Assembly: GCF_001469215.1 (NCBI RefSeq)
Contig: NZ_LOFH01000003.1
Coordinates: forward strand, 248,001 to 312,000
Reading direction: 5' to 3'
Source: Pseudoalteromonas sp. H105
GTDB lineage: Bacteria; Pseudomonadota; Gammaproteobacteria; Enterobacterales; Alteromonadaceae
Length of the DNA stretch: 64,000 nt
Shown here: positions 36,282 to 46,386 of the stretch, piece after piece
Position numbering within the stretch: position 1 is the stretch's first letter
How the letters are laid out: every line of letters starts with the position of its first letter
The notes under the pieces: model-generated
Told to the model about the DNA's origin: nothing
Database searches by the model: none
What the model saw: only the letters and a program-made list of their open reading frames with translations
Made by a program: the position numbers and the translations under genes

Positions 36282-36674
36282 TTAAAACAATCGCCAGCGA
36301 CGTTTTTTCTGACGGTTTTGATAAACCCATTGTAATTGAACGTGTGTTTTAGCAATGGTTTTGCCGCTATCACTGTTGATTAGCTCAAATGCAATTGCTT
36401 CAACAGAGTCAAAGGCATAATAAAATTGCCCTGATTTCTGTCTAAGCCAGCATTGCATGATGTGCTTTGATGTGGCGTCTCGTAGGCAATAATTACCTAT
36501 TTCGGGACGCTGCCAGTTGATCTCAATATCAGCGTAGCAATTTCGTCCTTCACGTAACGCAACGCACGTGTCAGGTATAGCAACAAAATCACTCTGTTCT
36601 ATTTGTTCAGCATATCCCGCTAATGGTTTAGTGCTTAACACGCATAAGAAAAGAGTGATTGTTCTAGAATACAT
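36282..36674 (-). CDS. DUF3019 periplasmic protein (module copy 2)
   Basis: A 130-residue exported protein with a signal peptide (about 1-22). Four cysteines, PDTCV, RNCYA, NYCLR and QCWLR, align one to one with the copy-1 protein, and the tail is again basic and aromatic (QKKRRWRLF). Overall identity outside these anchors looks low. Its ATG overlaps the end of the mipA gene by 11 bases. Function unknown. Confidence 0.84.
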   Translation of the reverse strand: MYSRTITLFLCVLSTKPLAGYAEQIEQSDFVAIPDTCVALREGRNCYADIEINWQRPEIGNYCLRDATSKHIMQCWLRQKSGQFYYAFDSVEAIAFELINSDSGKTIAKTHVQLQWVYQNRQKKRRWRLF

Positions 36675-37521
36675 ATCGCACGCCTACCATGGCTTTGTGT
36701 TGATAACCTTGTGAAACGATAGGGCTATCAACTATTTCATTAGTGAACCAAGTTGATAGAACACCAGTTAGAAATACCCAATGCCGATTGAGTGGGTATT
36801 CTGCGTGAAATTCAAAAATAACGCTACCCGATGTGCCAGTTTCATAAATAGGTCTAGCAGGCGATGCTTCTTCAGGTGAAATACCAAAGTAATAATTTGT
36901 AAAATCATCAGAATAGGCACTAAATCCGACACCTGAGCGAAATTCCCAGTTTTTCCAAGGTAAAATATGACTGAAGAAAGTATTGATTACCCAGCTATTG
37001 TAAGCACCGGAAATATCATGGAGGTATTCAACCGAAATTTGAGAGTTTTCAAAACTACGTGTTAAACGTAGCCCTGTATTAAAGTCGTATTTACGACTGA
37101 GTATGCCAGCAAGCTCGTCAATTTTACTGTTGTTATAAAAATCCAAACCTGTTTCATCGAACCCAGCCTGAACGTTGGTGCCTAGAATGTCGAGTTCCCA
37201 ATCAAAACGTTCTATTAAACTATACCCTATAATAAAACCGCCACTGAGTTGACTGTGGTCTATATCTAAATAGAAGCGTTCGTACGATATAGCTAAATTG
37301 AGATCAAGCTCTAAACCATCGCTGTAGGAGTCCATCCCGACCAAAAATGAATCTTCAATATAATAACCAGTACCTGCACTCCAGTCCCAAGCAAAGCCAT
37401 TGGTTGGAATTAAAGTGTTATCTGCATAATATCGATTGCTCGCAACACTTGCATTACTCCAAAGACACGTAACTAGTAATATAAAAGTTAGAGAGCGTGC
37501 TTTGTTTAAAATTGGCAGCAT
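36664..37521 (-). CDS. MipA/OmpV family outer-membrane protein (module copy 2)
   Basis: A 285-residue exported beta-barrel protein with a signal peptide (about 1-27, ending ASVAS). The alternating strand pattern, GTGYYIEDSFLVGMDSY near the start, and the terminal KAMVGVRYVF mark a MipA/OmpV-type barrel. The paralogue at 25319-26179 shares strand layout and motifs such as NNYFYG versus TNYYFGISPEEA, but is diverged. ATG 37521 gives a clean signal peptide; the start at 37536 is less likely. First gene of the second module. Confidence 0.85.
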   Translation of the reverse strand: MLPILNKARSLTFILLVTCLWSNASVASNRYYADNTLIPTNGFAWDWSAGTGYYIEDSFLVGMDSYSDGLELDLNLAISYERFYLDIDHSQLSGGFIIGYSLIERFDWELDILGTNVQAGFDETGLDFYNNSKIDELAGILSRKYDFNTGLRLTRSFENSQISVEYLHDISGAYNSWVINTFFSHILPWKNWEFRSGVGFSAYSDDFTNYYFGISPEEASPARPIYETGTSGSVIFEFHAEYPLNRHWVFLTGVLSTWFTNEIVDSPIVSQGYQHKAMVGVRYVF

Positions 37522-37615
37522 TGCATTCCTTGTCAAAAAAGGTGGAGTAAGTAAATGTATTATATTGTCAAAGAGTTCCTTTTTTCTGTAAAAAAATGTA
37601 GCAAATTATGTTTAC

Positions 37616-38428
37616 TCATTGAACTTTAATTTTATCGATTAAAATACTGCTTAAATAATATTGCATCATTGGTGTTAATGCACTGACTTCAGTCCGATTA
37701 CATGGACCTTGAACCTTCGTTAAGCTGCTTATTTTACTGATTGTTTTGTAAGGGGGCGTAACAACTTTTTGGGTTGCACGTAGAAGACGCGCTTGCTCTG
37801 TATTTTGTTGATGGATAAATGATGCCACTTCAAGTTCGTTACTAATTATTTGTTCTTGTGAATAAGAATATATTAGAGGTTCGCGATGGAAGCTTGCGCT
37901 TTCGATGGCTGATTTACCAAACCACACGACATCACCCGATGCTCTGTGCGTTAAGCGCATACTAACGTCAGCACTAATTGTTGCACATTGTTGACTTGGA
38001 TGGAGAAGTGAAACTTTCTCAAAGGTTGGTAATGGCGATTCAGGTGTGTCAATTTGATACTTGGTATCCTCAACAAAATTTAGCTCTAGTTGGTGTATTG
38101 ACAAGGTGTAATCGCTAGTGCCTTTTGAAACAACATTGAGTTGTATTGCATTCAAAGCATCTGTAATCTGTGTATATAAAGTGTCGGTAACGCTTGTGTT
38201 ATCTGCAATGATGCTCACTGTTTGATTGCGTTTAACTTTATGAGCTGGCAGTTGTACAGATTTTACTTTTGGTGACTGGTGTTCAGTTGAATAACTAATT
38301 TGATAATGTTGCGTTTTTAATAAAGGTTTTTGCGGCATTAATAAAGTGTCTGCAACAGGCGTTGGTGACGAAGTGCACGCGGCCGTTGTTAGTACAAGAA
38401 AAGCAATAATTATAAAGCGAATAAGCAC
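37616..38428 (-). CDS. Uncharacterised lipoprotein upstream of mipA module 2
   Basis: A 270-residue lipoprotein; the signal ends in the lipobox TTAACTSS. The central region (about 85-185, including TDTLYTQITDALNAI and SADVSMRLTHRASGDVVWFG) has the alternating pattern of small alpha/beta lipoproteins such as the YajG or CsgG-like groups, but I cannot assign a family. Two cysteines occur in the mature part (QQCAT and GPCNR). It is co-directional with module 2 and ends 94 bases before its first gene, so it could share the transcript. Confidence 0.75.
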   Translation of the reverse strand: MLIRFIIIAFLVLTTAACTSSPTPVADTLLMPQKPLLKTQHYQISYSTEHQSPKVKSVQLPAHKVKRNQTVSIIADNTSVTDTLYTQITDALNAIQLNVVSKGTSDYTLSIHQLELNFVEDTKYQIDTPESPLPTFEKVSLLHPSQQCATISADVSMRLTHRASGDVVWFGKSAIESASFHREPLIYSYSQEQIISNELEVASFIHQQNTEQARLLRATQKVVTPPYKTISKISSLTKVQGPCNRTEVSALTPMMQYYLSSILIDKIKVQ

Positions 38429-38534
38429 GATAGACCCTTAAGAACATATTAATGGGAATATTGTACGTTAGTCTTGATAAAAGTTCATGTTATTATGCGC
38501 TAAGAAATTTCTTAATGTAGTTAAAATAATAAAA

Positions 38535-39692
38535 ATGAAGTCATTAATGCCATTCTTTTTTTGTATTTTTTTATTACTTATTTCATATACATGCTCTGGT
38601 AAAGATACGCAGTGGGATAAGCTAATTGATGATTACAATACTCACCTGTCATACAAGTTAAAAAGCAAGGGTATACCCGGGGCAGCTTTATCTATTGTTT
38701 ATGGGCAAGAGAATGAGTTTGTAAAAGGATATGGCGTTACAAAACTACACAAAGGTCAGCGAGTTGATGAAAATACTCGCTTTCGCTTAGCATCTGTGTC
38801 TAAAACATTCGCAGGTTCTCTCACTGCTAAGCTTGCCAATGAGAAGCGTTTTTCACTCGAAGACCCTGTTAGTAAATACATTCCAGAGTTTAGCAATACG
38901 AGTTATAAAAATAACTTAAAAGTTTACCATTTACTGAGTCACTCTGGTGGCCTTGTACCAAATGCGTATGATAATTTAATTGAATCACGAATGCGCTATC
39001 CCGATATTGTAGAAAAATTATTAAGTGTTGAGCCAATTTGTCGACCTGGTCAATGCTATGGTTATCAAAATGTGATGTTTAGTTTGGTTGATGAAGTCAT
39101 TCAAGCGAGTACCCAGATGAGTTACTCACATTGGTTGAGTGAATTTATTTTTGCCCCATTACAAATGAATAATGCAAGTTTGGGGTTTGAAAATATGGTT
39201 ATAGACAGTAACTATGCTCATCCCCATGTGAGAGGAAGAAAGCGATGGCATACAGCAAGACTTAAAAAAAACTATTATAAGGTACTTCCGGCGGCAGGGG
39301 TAAATGCCAGTGCGAGCGATATGGCAATTTGGTTAAAAGCACAACTGGGTTACTACCCAACCATTCTTTCGCCACAAGTACTCGCCAGTCAGGCAAGGCC
39401 TTATACGCATACAAAAAAAGAGTTACGTCGAAGAGTGTGGAAAAAACATTTAAAAGAGGCTTATTATGGCCTTGGCTGGCGAGTGTATAACTATGATGAT
39501 GAAACGCTTTACTATCACAGTGGTTGGGTTCAAGGTTATCGCAGTGATTTAGTTATTATTCCACATTTAAATATTGGCTTCAGCTTAGTATTAAATGCAG
39601 AAACTGGGCTTATTAATGAGCTTACTACGGAGTTTATAAATCGTGTATTACGATTTAAACGCCAAAATTCATCATTAATGGAGAAAGGATGA
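38535..39692 (+). CDS. Serine hydrolase, class C beta-lactamase/PBP-like
   Basis: A 385-residue exported enzyme of the beta-lactamase (S12) fold. The nucleophile motif is S87-V-S-K90, the YxN motif is YQN in CYGYQNVMFS, and the third motif is HSG in YYHSGWVQGY. ATG 38535 gives a signal sequence (MKSLMPFFFCIFLLLISYTC). Such enzymes include esterases and D-aminopeptidases as well as AmpC; drug resistance should not be assumed. It overlaps the histidine phosphatase gene by four bases. Confidence 0.87.
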   Translation: MKSLMPFFFCIFLLLISYTCSGKDTQWDKLIDDYNTHLSYKLKSKGIPGAALSIVYGQENEFVKGYGVTKLHKGQRVDENTRFRLASVSKTFAGSLTAKLANEKRFSLEDPVSKYIPEFSNTSYKNNLKVYHLLSHSGGLVPNAYDNLIESRMRYPDIVEKLLSVEPICRPGQCYGYQNVMFSLVDEVIQASTQMSYSHWLSEFIFAPLQMNNASLGFENMVIDSNYAHPHVRGRKRWHTARLKKNYYKVLPAAGVNASASDMAIWLKAQLGYYPTILSPQVLASQARPYTHTKKELRRRVWKKHLKEAYYGLGWRVYNYDDETLYYHSGWVQGYRSDLVIIPHLNIGFSLVLNAETGLINELTTEFINRVLRFKRQNSSLMEKG

Positions 39693-40165
39693 GACATCTA
39701 ATTATTTTTTTATTGTTTTGCACACACTTCGCACATGCAGAACCTGACAGTATTTATTTATTTCGTCATAGTGAAAAAGAAAAAGGGCCAAACCCGCACT
39801 TAACGCACGCAGGAAAACAAAGAGCCAGCCAGTTATCTTCTTTGATAGAAGGGAGCAAACCAGTCACCCTTTATAGCACTGATTACAATCGCACACTTGA
39901 AACAGCGAATGCGTTGGCTAAGGATCTCGGTGTAAAAGTGCAGGTCTATAATCCACGTGAACTAGTTCAGTTTACGCAAGATATTTTAATTCAATCAGGG
40001 ACCATTATAATTGTAGGTCACAGCAATACGAGTGTTGAGCTTGCGGCTTTATTTTCTGAGTTGGCTGTCGATAAAATGGCAGAGTCAGAGTTTTCACGCT
40101 ATTTTTTACTTCAGCGCACAGGTCAAAATTATCATTTAAGTGATTTACAGATGACTTTTGAGTAA
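39689..40165 (+). CDS. Exported histidine phosphatase family protein
   Basis: A 158-residue protein with a signal peptide (about 1-17, FAHA) and the phosphoglycerate-mutase-like catalytic motif LFRHSEKEKG, with R26 and H27, plus a second histidine in IIVGHSNTS. The short length and SixA-like layout suggest a phosphohistidine or small-molecule phosphatase acting in the periplasm. ATGA overlap with the serine hydrolase gene implies one operon. The substrate is unknown. Confidence 0.84.
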   Translation: MRHLIIFLLFCTHFAHAEPDSIYLFRHSEKEKGPNPHLTHAGKQRASQLSSLIEGSKPVTLYSTDYNRTLETANALAKDLGVKVQVYNPRELVQFTQDILIQSGTIIIVGHSNTSVELAALFSELAVDKMAESEFSRYFLLQRTGQNYHLSDLQMTFE

Positions 40166-40212
40166 TAGGTGCACATTCATTTACAATTTTAATCTGAATA
40201 ATCAGTAAGCAT

Positions 40213-40240
40213 AAAAAAACCAGCTAAAGCTGGTTTTTTT
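40213..40240. terminator. Terminator between histidine phosphatase and yhbY
   Basis: AAACCAGC and GCTGGTTT pair around TAAA, flanked by long A and T runs; it serves two convergent genes. Confidence 0.85.
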
Positions 40241-40254
40241 TTTAGAAATAAAAA

Positions 40255-40551
40255 TTAATTACGCGGTAATTGAATCTTTTTCTCTTCACTTTGACGGTAT
40301 AGCACAATTGTATGCCCGATAGTTTGCAGCTTCTCTGCACCGGTCTCACGTACAATTGCTTCAAAAATCAATGCTTTAGTTTCACGGTCGTCAGTAGGTA
40401 CTTTTACTTTAATCAGTTCGTGAATTTCTAAAGCGCTTTGAATTTCAACGACAACGCCTTCAGTTAAACCGTTTGATCCAAGAAGAACCACTGGCTTTAG
40501 AGAGTGTGCTTGACCTTTTAAAAACTGCTTTTGTTTGTTCGATAATTTCAT
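40255..40551 (-). CDS. yhbY: Ribosome assembly RNA-binding protein YhbY
   Basis: A 98-residue CRM-domain protein. Motifs are LSNKQKQFLKGQAHSLKPVVLLGSNGLTEGV (with the GxxG-type loop) and HELIKVKVP. It binds pre-50S particles in E. coli. It is divergent from rlmE, 88 bases away, the same arrangement as in E. coli. Confidence 0.95.
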   Translation of the reverse strand: MKLSNKQKQFLKGQAHSLKPVVLLGSNGLTEGVVVEIQSALEIHELIKVKVPTDDRETKALIFEAIVRETGAEKLQTIGHTIVLYRQSEEKKIQLPRN

Positions 40552-40639
40552 GTTGTTACAAATTTTGCTGAATATGGCTTGAATTAAGGGTATTCTAACG
40601 CCATCTAGAGAATATTACTAATTAGTTGCGTGTTAATTT

Positions 40640-41269
40640 ATGACAAATAAAAAACATTCAGCCAGTTCACAGCGATGGTTGAAGGAACATTTTGATGATC
40701 CTTACGTTCACGAAGCCCAAAAGAAAGGTTGGCGCTCTCGTGCGATTTTCAAACTTGATGAAATTCAAAATAAAGATAAATTACTACGCCCAGCAATGAC
40801 CGTGGTAGATTTAGGTGCAGCACCGGGTAGTTGGTCACAGTATTTAGCTGATAAAGTTGGCACCAAAGGCCAAGTTGTTGCCTGTGATATATTACCAATG
40901 GATTCCCTTGCCGGGGTCGACTTTTTACAAGGAGATTTTAGAGAGGAAGCGGTGCTTGATGCGTTGTTAAATCGTATCGGAGGTAAAAATGTAGACGTGG
41001 TGCTTTCAGATATGGCACCAAATATGAGTGGAAATAGCTCCGTTGACCAAGCCGGTAGTATGTATTTAGTGGAATTAGCACTTGATATGTGCAACCAAGT
41101 ACTTAAGAAAAATGGCGCGTTTATTGTGAAAGTTTTCCAAGGCGAAGGTTTTGATCAATATTTGCAAGATGTACGTAATAGTTTTAAAACAGTGAAGATA
41201 CGCAAACCCGACGCCTCACGTGCTCGTTCTCGCGAAGTATATATAGTAGCGACAGGCTACAAACTGTAG
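40640..41269 (+). CDS. rlmE: 23S rRNA (uridine-2'-O-)-methyltransferase RlmE
   Basis: SAM-dependent methyltransferase of U2552, 209 residues. The N-terminus ([34 protein letters not shown], given to show the KxxG and RSRAxxKL anchors) and SAM motif [14 protein letters not shown] are intact, and the K-D-K-E catalytic tetrad is visible in [22 protein letters not shown] and SREVYIV. It leads the ftsH block, 57 bases upstream of ftsH. Confidence 0.96.
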   Translation: MTNKKHSASSQRWLKEHFDDPYVHEAQKKGWRSRAIFKLDEIQNKDKLLRPAMTVVDLGAAPGSWSQYLADKVGTKGQVVACDILPMDSLAGVDFLQGDFREEAVLDALLNRIGGKNVDVVLSDMAPNMSGNSSVDQAGSMYLVELALDMCNQVLKKNGAFIVKVFQGEGFDQYLQDVRNSFKTVKIRKPDASRARSREVYIVATGYKL

Positions 41270-41326
41270 TACAGTTGTCTGGCGTTAAGTTGAATTTAAA
41301 TTAATTGGATACAAGAGGTTAACACC

Positions 41327-43267
41327 TTGAGCGATATGGCGAAAAATCTAATACTCTGGCTGGTTATTGCAGTTGTGCTGATGTCAGTATTTCAGAGCTT
41401 TAATGGTGGCGATCAAGTTGATCGTCAAACAAGTTACACTCAATTTGTAAAAGATGCTCGTAACGGTGTTTTACAAGAAGTGGCAATCGAAAGTAACAGT
41501 GGAACAATTACTGGTACTAAGACAAATGGTGAGCGTTTTCAAACCATTATGCCTATTTATGATAAAGATATTTTAAATGATTTGCTTAAAAGTGACGTAA
41601 ATGTGAAAGGGGTCAAACCTGAAGAACAATCGTTTTTAGCAAGTATTTTAATTTCTTGGTTCCCAATGCTGTTGCTAATTGGAGTATGGATCTTTTTCAT
41701 GCGTCAAATGCAAGGCGGTGGTGGAAAAGGCGCGATGTCGTTTGGTAAAAGCAAAGCTCGCTTAATGAGTGAAGACCAAGTCAAAACAACGTTTGCAGAT
41801 GTCGCTGGTTGCGATGAAGCAAAAGATGATGTAACTGAATTGGTTGACTTTTTACGTGACCCGTCAAAATTCCAAAAATTGGGTGGTAGTATTCCCAAGG
41901 GCGTCTTAATGGTGGGCCCCCCTGGTACTGGTAAAACCTTGCTTGCCAAGGCTGTTGCTGGTGAAGCCAAAGTCCCGTTCTTTACCATTTCAGGCTCTGA
42001 TTTTGTAGAGATGTTTGTCGGTGTAGGTGCGTCGCGTGTGCGCGATATGTTTGAACAAGCTAAAAAAGCTGCGCCATGTATTATCTTCATTGATGAGATT
42101 GATGCTGTTGGTCGTAAACGTGGTGCAGGCATGGGTGGCGGACATGATGAGCGTGAGCAAACACTAAACCAAATGCTAGTCGAAATGGATGGTTTTGAAG
42201 GCAATGAAGGTATTATTGTTATCGCTGCGACTAACCGCCCAGACGTTCTTGACCCTGCGCTACTGCGTCCAGGTCGTTTTGACCGTCAGGTTGTAGTAGG
42301 CCTTCCAGATATCCGTGGTCGCGAACAGATCTTAAAAGTGCATATGCGCAAAGTGCCATTGGGTGATAACGTTGAAGCTGCTGTGATAGCGCGTGGTACA
42401 CCAGGTTTCTCTGGTGCAGACTTAGCAAATTTAGTTAACGAAGCTGCGCTTTATGCTGCTCGTGGTAACAAACGTGTTGTAAGTATGGCTGAATTTGACG
42501 CCGCTAAAGATAAAATCATGATGGGTGCTGAGCGCAAGACCATGGTGATGAGCGAGCAAGAAAAAGAGATGACGGCATACCACGAAGCAGGTCATGCAAT
42601 TGTTGGTCGCCTAGTACCAGAGCATGACCCCGTTTATAAAGTATCAATTATCCCTCGAGGAAGAGCGCTGGGTGTAACGATGTACTTACCTGAACAAGAT
42701 CGCGTAAGTCATTCAAAAGAGTTGTTGGAATCAATGATTTCAAGCCTATATGGTGGCAGGATTGCAGAAGCATTGATTTACGGTGAAGATAAAGTGACTA
42801 CGGGTGCCAGTAACGATATTGAACGTGCAACAGATATTGCTCGCAAAATGGTCACTCAGTGGGGGTTAAGCGAGAAGTTAGGTCCATTACTTTATGCTGA
42901 AGATCAAAATGAAATGTACATGGGTGGCGGCGGTGGCCGTGCTATGAGCATGTCAGATGAAACCGCGAAAGTAATTGATACCGAAGTTCGTTTATTCTCT
43001 GATAGAAATTATCAGCGTGCCGAAGATATTTTGAAAGAAAACATCGATATATTACATTCGATGAAAGACGCATTAATGAAGTATGAAACAATTGATGCAA
43101 AACAAATTGATGACCTAATGGCACGTCAACCTGTTCGTGAGCCGCGTGATGCACATGATAGGCGTGATACTAACGAGAAAAAAACAGAGGCTAAAACTGA
43201 ATCAGTTGTTAAAGATCAAGATTCATCACAAAAAGATGAAACAAACCTTGATGATAAAGCTGAATAA
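41327..43267 (+). CDS. ftsH: ATP-dependent membrane zinc metalloprotease FtsH
   Basis: Membrane-anchored AAA+ protease of 646 residues: TM1 about 5-24, periplasmic domain, TM2 about 103-123, AAA domain with Walker A GPPGTGKT (about 196-203), Walker [10 protein letters not shown], second region of homology with ATNRPDVLD, and the zinc motif HEAGH (about 418-422). The start is TTG 41327 with a GAGG eight bases upstream; the ATG at 41336 (MAKNLILW) would be too far from it. Followed by a terminator, so folP may be expressed separately. Confidence 0.96.
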   Translation: MSDMAKNLILWLVIAVVLMSVFQSFNGGDQVDRQTSYTQFVKDARNGVLQEVAIESNSGTITGTKTNGERFQTIMPIYDKDILNDLLKSDVNVKGVKPEEQSFLASILISWFPMLLLIGVWIFFMRQMQGGGGKGAMSFGKSKARLMSEDQVKTTFADVAGCDEAKDDVTELVDFLRDPSKFQKLGGSIPKGVLMVGPPGTGKTLLAKAVAGEAKVPFFTISGSDFVEMFVGVGASRVRDMFEQAKKAAPCIIFIDEIDAVGRKRGAGMGGGHDEREQTLNQMLVEMDGFEGNEGIIVIAATNRPDVLDPALLRPGRFDRQVVVGLPDIRGREQILKVHMRKVPLGDNVEAAVIARGTPGFSGADLANLVNEAALYAARGNKRVVSMAEFDAAKDKIMMGAERKTMVMSEQEKEMTAYHEAGHAIVGRLVPEHDPVYKVSIIPRGRALGVTMYLPEQDRVSHSKELLESMISSLYGGRIAEALIYGEDKVTTGASNDIERATDIARKMVTQWGLSEKLGPLLYAEDQNEMYMGGGGGRAMSMSDETAKVIDTEVRLFSDRNYQRAEDILKENIDILHSMKDALMKYETIDAKQIDDLMARQPVREPRDAHDRRDTNEKKTEAKTESVVKDQDSSQKDETNLDDKAE

Positions 43268-43286
43268 TAGTTAAAATAGCTTACCT

Positions 43287-43313
43287 AAAAACCCCGGGCT
43301 TCCGGGGTTTTTT
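43287..43313 (+). terminator. ftsH terminator
   Basis: AAAACCCCGG and CCGGGGTTTT pair around GCTT and run into six T residues. The folP start lies about 45 bases beyond. Confidence 0.85.
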
Positions 43314-43357
43314 GTATTTAAAGAATATCAATGCAATGGATGTATTGAAGGTGATAA

Positions 43358-44224
43358 ATGGCCACAGTTAACTTACCACGGGGTCGTACACTGCACCTCG
43401 GCTCCCCGTTAATTATGGGGATATTAAACGTTACTCCTGACTCATTCTCAGATGGAGGGCGCTTCTACCAGACAGACAGCGCTGTCATTCAAGCGCAAAC
43501 ATTATTAACAGACGGTGCAACCATACTCGACATTGGTGGTGAATCAACGCGTCCTGGTGCGCCTGATGTCTCACTTGATGAAGAGCTAAATCGAGTTATT
43601 CCGGCAATCAAAGCAATTCGCAGCCATTCAGATACCGTGTTGAGTGACTGTGTTATTTCAATCGATACGAGTAAAAGCGAAGTAATGCGCCAAGCTTTAT
43701 TGGCCGGCGCCGACATGATAAATGACGTACGTGCTTTGCAAGAGCCGGGCGCTCTGGATGTTGCTTCCAAATTTGATGATATTGCGATTTGTCTTATGCA
43801 TATGCAAGGTCAACCAAGAACCATGCAAAGCAATCCTCAGTATGATGATTTAATGACAGATATTAATCGCTTCTTTATGCAACGAGTAAGTGTGTGTGAA
43901 GGCGCCGGTATAAAACGTGAACAACTTATCCTTGATCCTGGTTTTGGATTTGGTAAAAGCATGGCTCACAATTACGAATTATTAAAACGATTTGGTGAAT
44001 TTAACCTCTTTGATTTACCTGTTTTAGCTGGATTATCTCGTAAATCAATGATTGGTAATTTATTAAATAGAAATACTAAAGAGCGACTGGCTGGTAGTTT
44101 AGCTGGTGCGCTTATCGCTGCGCAAAATGGCGCAAAAATCATTCGTGTACATGATGTAAAAGAAACTGCAGATGTGCTTGCTGTTTGGCAGGCTTGCGAA
44201 CAAGGAATATCTAATGAGCAATAG
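43358..44224 (+). CDS. folP: Dihydropteroate synthase FolP
   Basis: TIM-barrel enzyme of folate synthesis, 288 residues. Pterin-site signatures are [17 protein letters not shown] and [15 protein letters not shown]; the later segments [11 protein letters not shown] and [10 protein letters not shown] bind substrate. It is the target of sulfonamides. It overlaps the chosen glmM start by 11 bases. Confidence 0.96.
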   Translation: MATVNLPRGRTLHLGSPLIMGILNVTPDSFSDGGRFYQTDSAVIQAQTLLTDGATILDIGGESTRPGAPDVSLDEELNRVIPAIKAIRSHSDTVLSDCVISIDTSKSEVMRQALLAGADMINDVRALQEPGALDVASKFDDIAICLMHMQGQPRTMQSNPQYDDLMTDINRFFMQRVSVCEGAGIKREQLILDPGFGFGKSMAHNYELLKRFGEFNLFDLPVLAGLSRKSMIGNLLNRNTKERLAGSLAGALIAAQNGAKIIRVHDVKETADVLAVWQACEQGISNEQ

Positions 44225-45563
44225 AAAATATTTTGGTACTGACGGTGTAAGAGGAATGGTTGGGGAGTATCCGATCACTCCAGAATTCGCTCTAAAATTA
44301 GGCTGGGCTGCCGGGCGAGTGTTGTCAGCGAAAGGCACTAAAAAAGTAATTATCGGTAAAGATACGCGTATATCTGGTTATATGTTAGAGACGTCATTAG
44401 AGGCAGGTTTAATCGCTGCGGGTATCGATGTTGTTTTATTAGGCCCAATGCCGACACCGGCTGTAGCATACCTCGCACAAACATTTCGTGCCGAGGCGGG
44501 CATTGTGATCAGTGCCTCGCACAATCCATACCACGACAATGGTATTAAGTTTTTCTGTGGTCGAGGTTTAAAATTAGGTGATGATGTTGAGCTTCAAATA
44601 GAAGCAATGCTTGATGAACCAATGACATGTGTTGCCTCTGATAAACTTGGTAAAGCCAAGCGTTTAGAAAGTGCTGATGGACGTTATATTGAGTTTTGTA
44701 AAAGCCAGTTCCCACAGGGCTTATCACTTGAAGGTTTAAAGATTGTTTTAGATTGTGCCAATGGAGCAACTTACCACATAGCGCCTTCTGTTATGCGTGA
44801 GTTAGGTGCTGATATTATCTGCCATGCGTGTGAACCAAATGGGGTAAACATCAATTTAGAGTGCGGTGCAACACATGTAGATGCACTAAAGCGTAAGGTG
44901 CTTGAACACAATGCCGATGTGGGTATTGCCTACGATGGTGATGGCGATCGCGTAATGATGGTTGACCACAACGGGCGTGTTTTTGATGGTGATGACATTG
45001 TTTACATTATCGCTTGCCAAGCAGCGCAAGATGATATGTTAGGTGGAGGTGTTGTTGGTACCGTCATGTCAAATATGGGCCTTGAAAACGCATTAAAAGC
45101 CAAAGGTATTGATTTCGAAAGAAGTAAAGTGGGCGACCGTTATGTTATGGAGTTGCTTCAGCAAAAAGGATGGAAAATCGGTGGTGAAAGCTCTGGTCAC
45201 GTACTCAATTTAGACTTAATAAGTACTGGAGACGGTATCATTTCGAGCTTGCAGGTTTTAGCCGCAATGGTTGCGCAAAACCGTACGTTAAAAGATTTAG
45301 GGGCAGGTTTCACTAAATACCCAATGAAAATGATTAATGTACGTTATAAAGCGGGAACAGATCCTACGCAAGCGCCTGAAGTCATTGCTGCTGTTGCAGA
45401 AGTTGAAGCGAAGCTAGCAGATAAAGGACGCGTTTTGCTACGTAAATCAGGCACTGAGCCAGTAGTTCGCGTTATGGTCGAGGCCGAAGAAGAAAAAATA
45501 GTTCTTGATAGTGCTCGCAAAATTGCTGATGTTGTCGAATCTATGAGCAAACAAACTGATTAA
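44214..45563 (+). CDS. glmM: Phosphoglucosamine mutase GlmM
   Basis: Interconverts glucosamine-6-P and glucosamine-1-P for peptidoglycan and LPS synthesis. The 449-residue product has the active serine S102 in [12 protein letters not shown], the metal loop DGDGDR, the sugar-binding GGESSGH and the C-terminal phosphate-binding [15 protein letters not shown] 44214 ([14 protein letters not shown]) is chosen over an upstream in-frame ATG inside folP. Confidence 0.96.
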   Translation: MSNRKYFGTDGVRGMVGEYPITPEFALKLGWAAGRVLSAKGTKKVIIGKDTRISGYMLETSLEAGLIAAGIDVVLLGPMPTPAVAYLAQTFRAEAGIVISASHNPYHDNGIKFFCGRGLKLGDDVELQIEAMLDEPMTCVASDKLGKAKRLESADGRYIEFCKSQFPQGLSLEGLKIVLDCANGATYHIAPSVMRELGADIICHACEPNGVNINLECGATHVDALKRKVLEHNADVGIAYDGDGDRVMMVDHNGRVFDGDDIVYIIACQAAQDDMLGGGVVGTVMSNMGLENALKAKGIDFERSKVGDRYVMELLQQKGWKIGGESSGHVLNLDLISTGDGIISSLQVLAAMVAQNRTLKDLGAGFTKYPMKMINVRYKAGTDPTQAPEVIAAVAEVEAKLADKGRVLLRKSGTEPVVRVMVEAEEEKIVLDSARKIADVVESMSKQTD

Positions 45564-45635
45564 GAACAATAACCTCTTGTAACTTTGGGCGAGTCGAGTT
45601 ACTATCTCGCCCGCTTTCTAATCTGGAGTGGAAAA

Positions 45636-46385
45636 ATGGCATTACGTAAGCCGATGGTAGCTGGGAACTGGAAAATGAATGGCTCTTTAGAGCTCGTTAA
45701 ACAGTTATCTAATGCAGTTAAAAACGTAGAATCAACAGATTTAGACGTTGTAATATTTCCACCTTACCCGTTGTTAACTTCGCTTGTAGCGAGTGGTATA
45801 ACAACCGGTTCGCAAACAGTATCTGAGAATAAGCCTGGGGCATTCACTGGTGAAGTCGACGCACAGTTAATTAAAGACTTAGGCGCTGGTTATACACTGG
45901 TTGGCCACTCCGAGCGCCGTAGTATATATGGTGAAAGCAATGACACAGTTGCCAAAAAGTTCGCTCGAGCACAGCAAGTTGGGTTAACACCTATTCTTTG
46001 TGTTGGTGAAAGTGAACAGCAACGTGAGCAAGAACAAACTGAACAGGTAGTTGCTGCTCAAATTGATGCAGTAATTAACGAATTAGGTCTAGCAGCACTG
46101 AAAGATTCTGTGGTAGCATACGAGCCCGTTTGGGCCATTGGCACAGGTAAGACTGCATCGCCTGAACAAGCACAACATGTGCATAAGTTTATCCGTGATA
46201 AAATTGCAAATTTAAATAGCGATTTAGCACAAGGGCTGACCATCCTTTATGGTGGCAGCGTTAATGAAAAAAATAGCGAATTATTATTTGCACAACCAGA
46301 TATAGACGGCGGCCTTATTGGCGGCGCTAGTCTAAAAGCAGATTCATTTACTGCAATCTGTGAAAGTGCAAAAGGGACCGTATAA
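45636..46385 (+). CDS. tpiA: Triosephosphate isomerase TpiA
   Basis: Glycolytic TIM-barrel enzyme, 249 residues. Visible features are GNWKMNG (catalytic Lys), VGHSERR (His), AYEPVWAIGTGKTA (Glu and loop 6) and LYGGSVN. ATG 45636 begins MALRKPMVAGNWKMNG with GGAG nearby; the longer in-frame start at 45585 adds unrelated residues. Placement between glmM and secG differs from E. coli, where tpiA lies elsewhere. Confidence 0.96.
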   Translation: MALRKPMVAGNWKMNGSLELVKQLSNAVKNVESTDLDVVIFPPYPLLTSLVASGITTGSQTVSENKPGAFTGEVDAQLIKDLGAGYTLVGHSERRSIYGESNDTVAKKFARAQQVGLTPILCVGESEQQREQEQTEQVVAAQIDAVINELGLAALKDSVVAYEPVWAIGTGKTASPEQAQHVHKFIRDKIANLNSDLAQGLTILYGGSVNEKNSELLFAQPDIDGGLIGGASLKADSFTAICESAKGTV

Positions 46386-46386
46386 G

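Noticed and set aside
38535..39692. AmpC antibiotic-resistance gene
   Set aside because: SxxK, YxN and HSG motifs are shared by many non-resistance serine hydrolases, and there is no AmpR neighbour; resistance is not supported.
41704..42204. 166-codon minus-strand frame inside ftsH
   Set aside because: Lies entirely under the AAA domain of ftsH; Ser/Pro-rich shadow with no family match.
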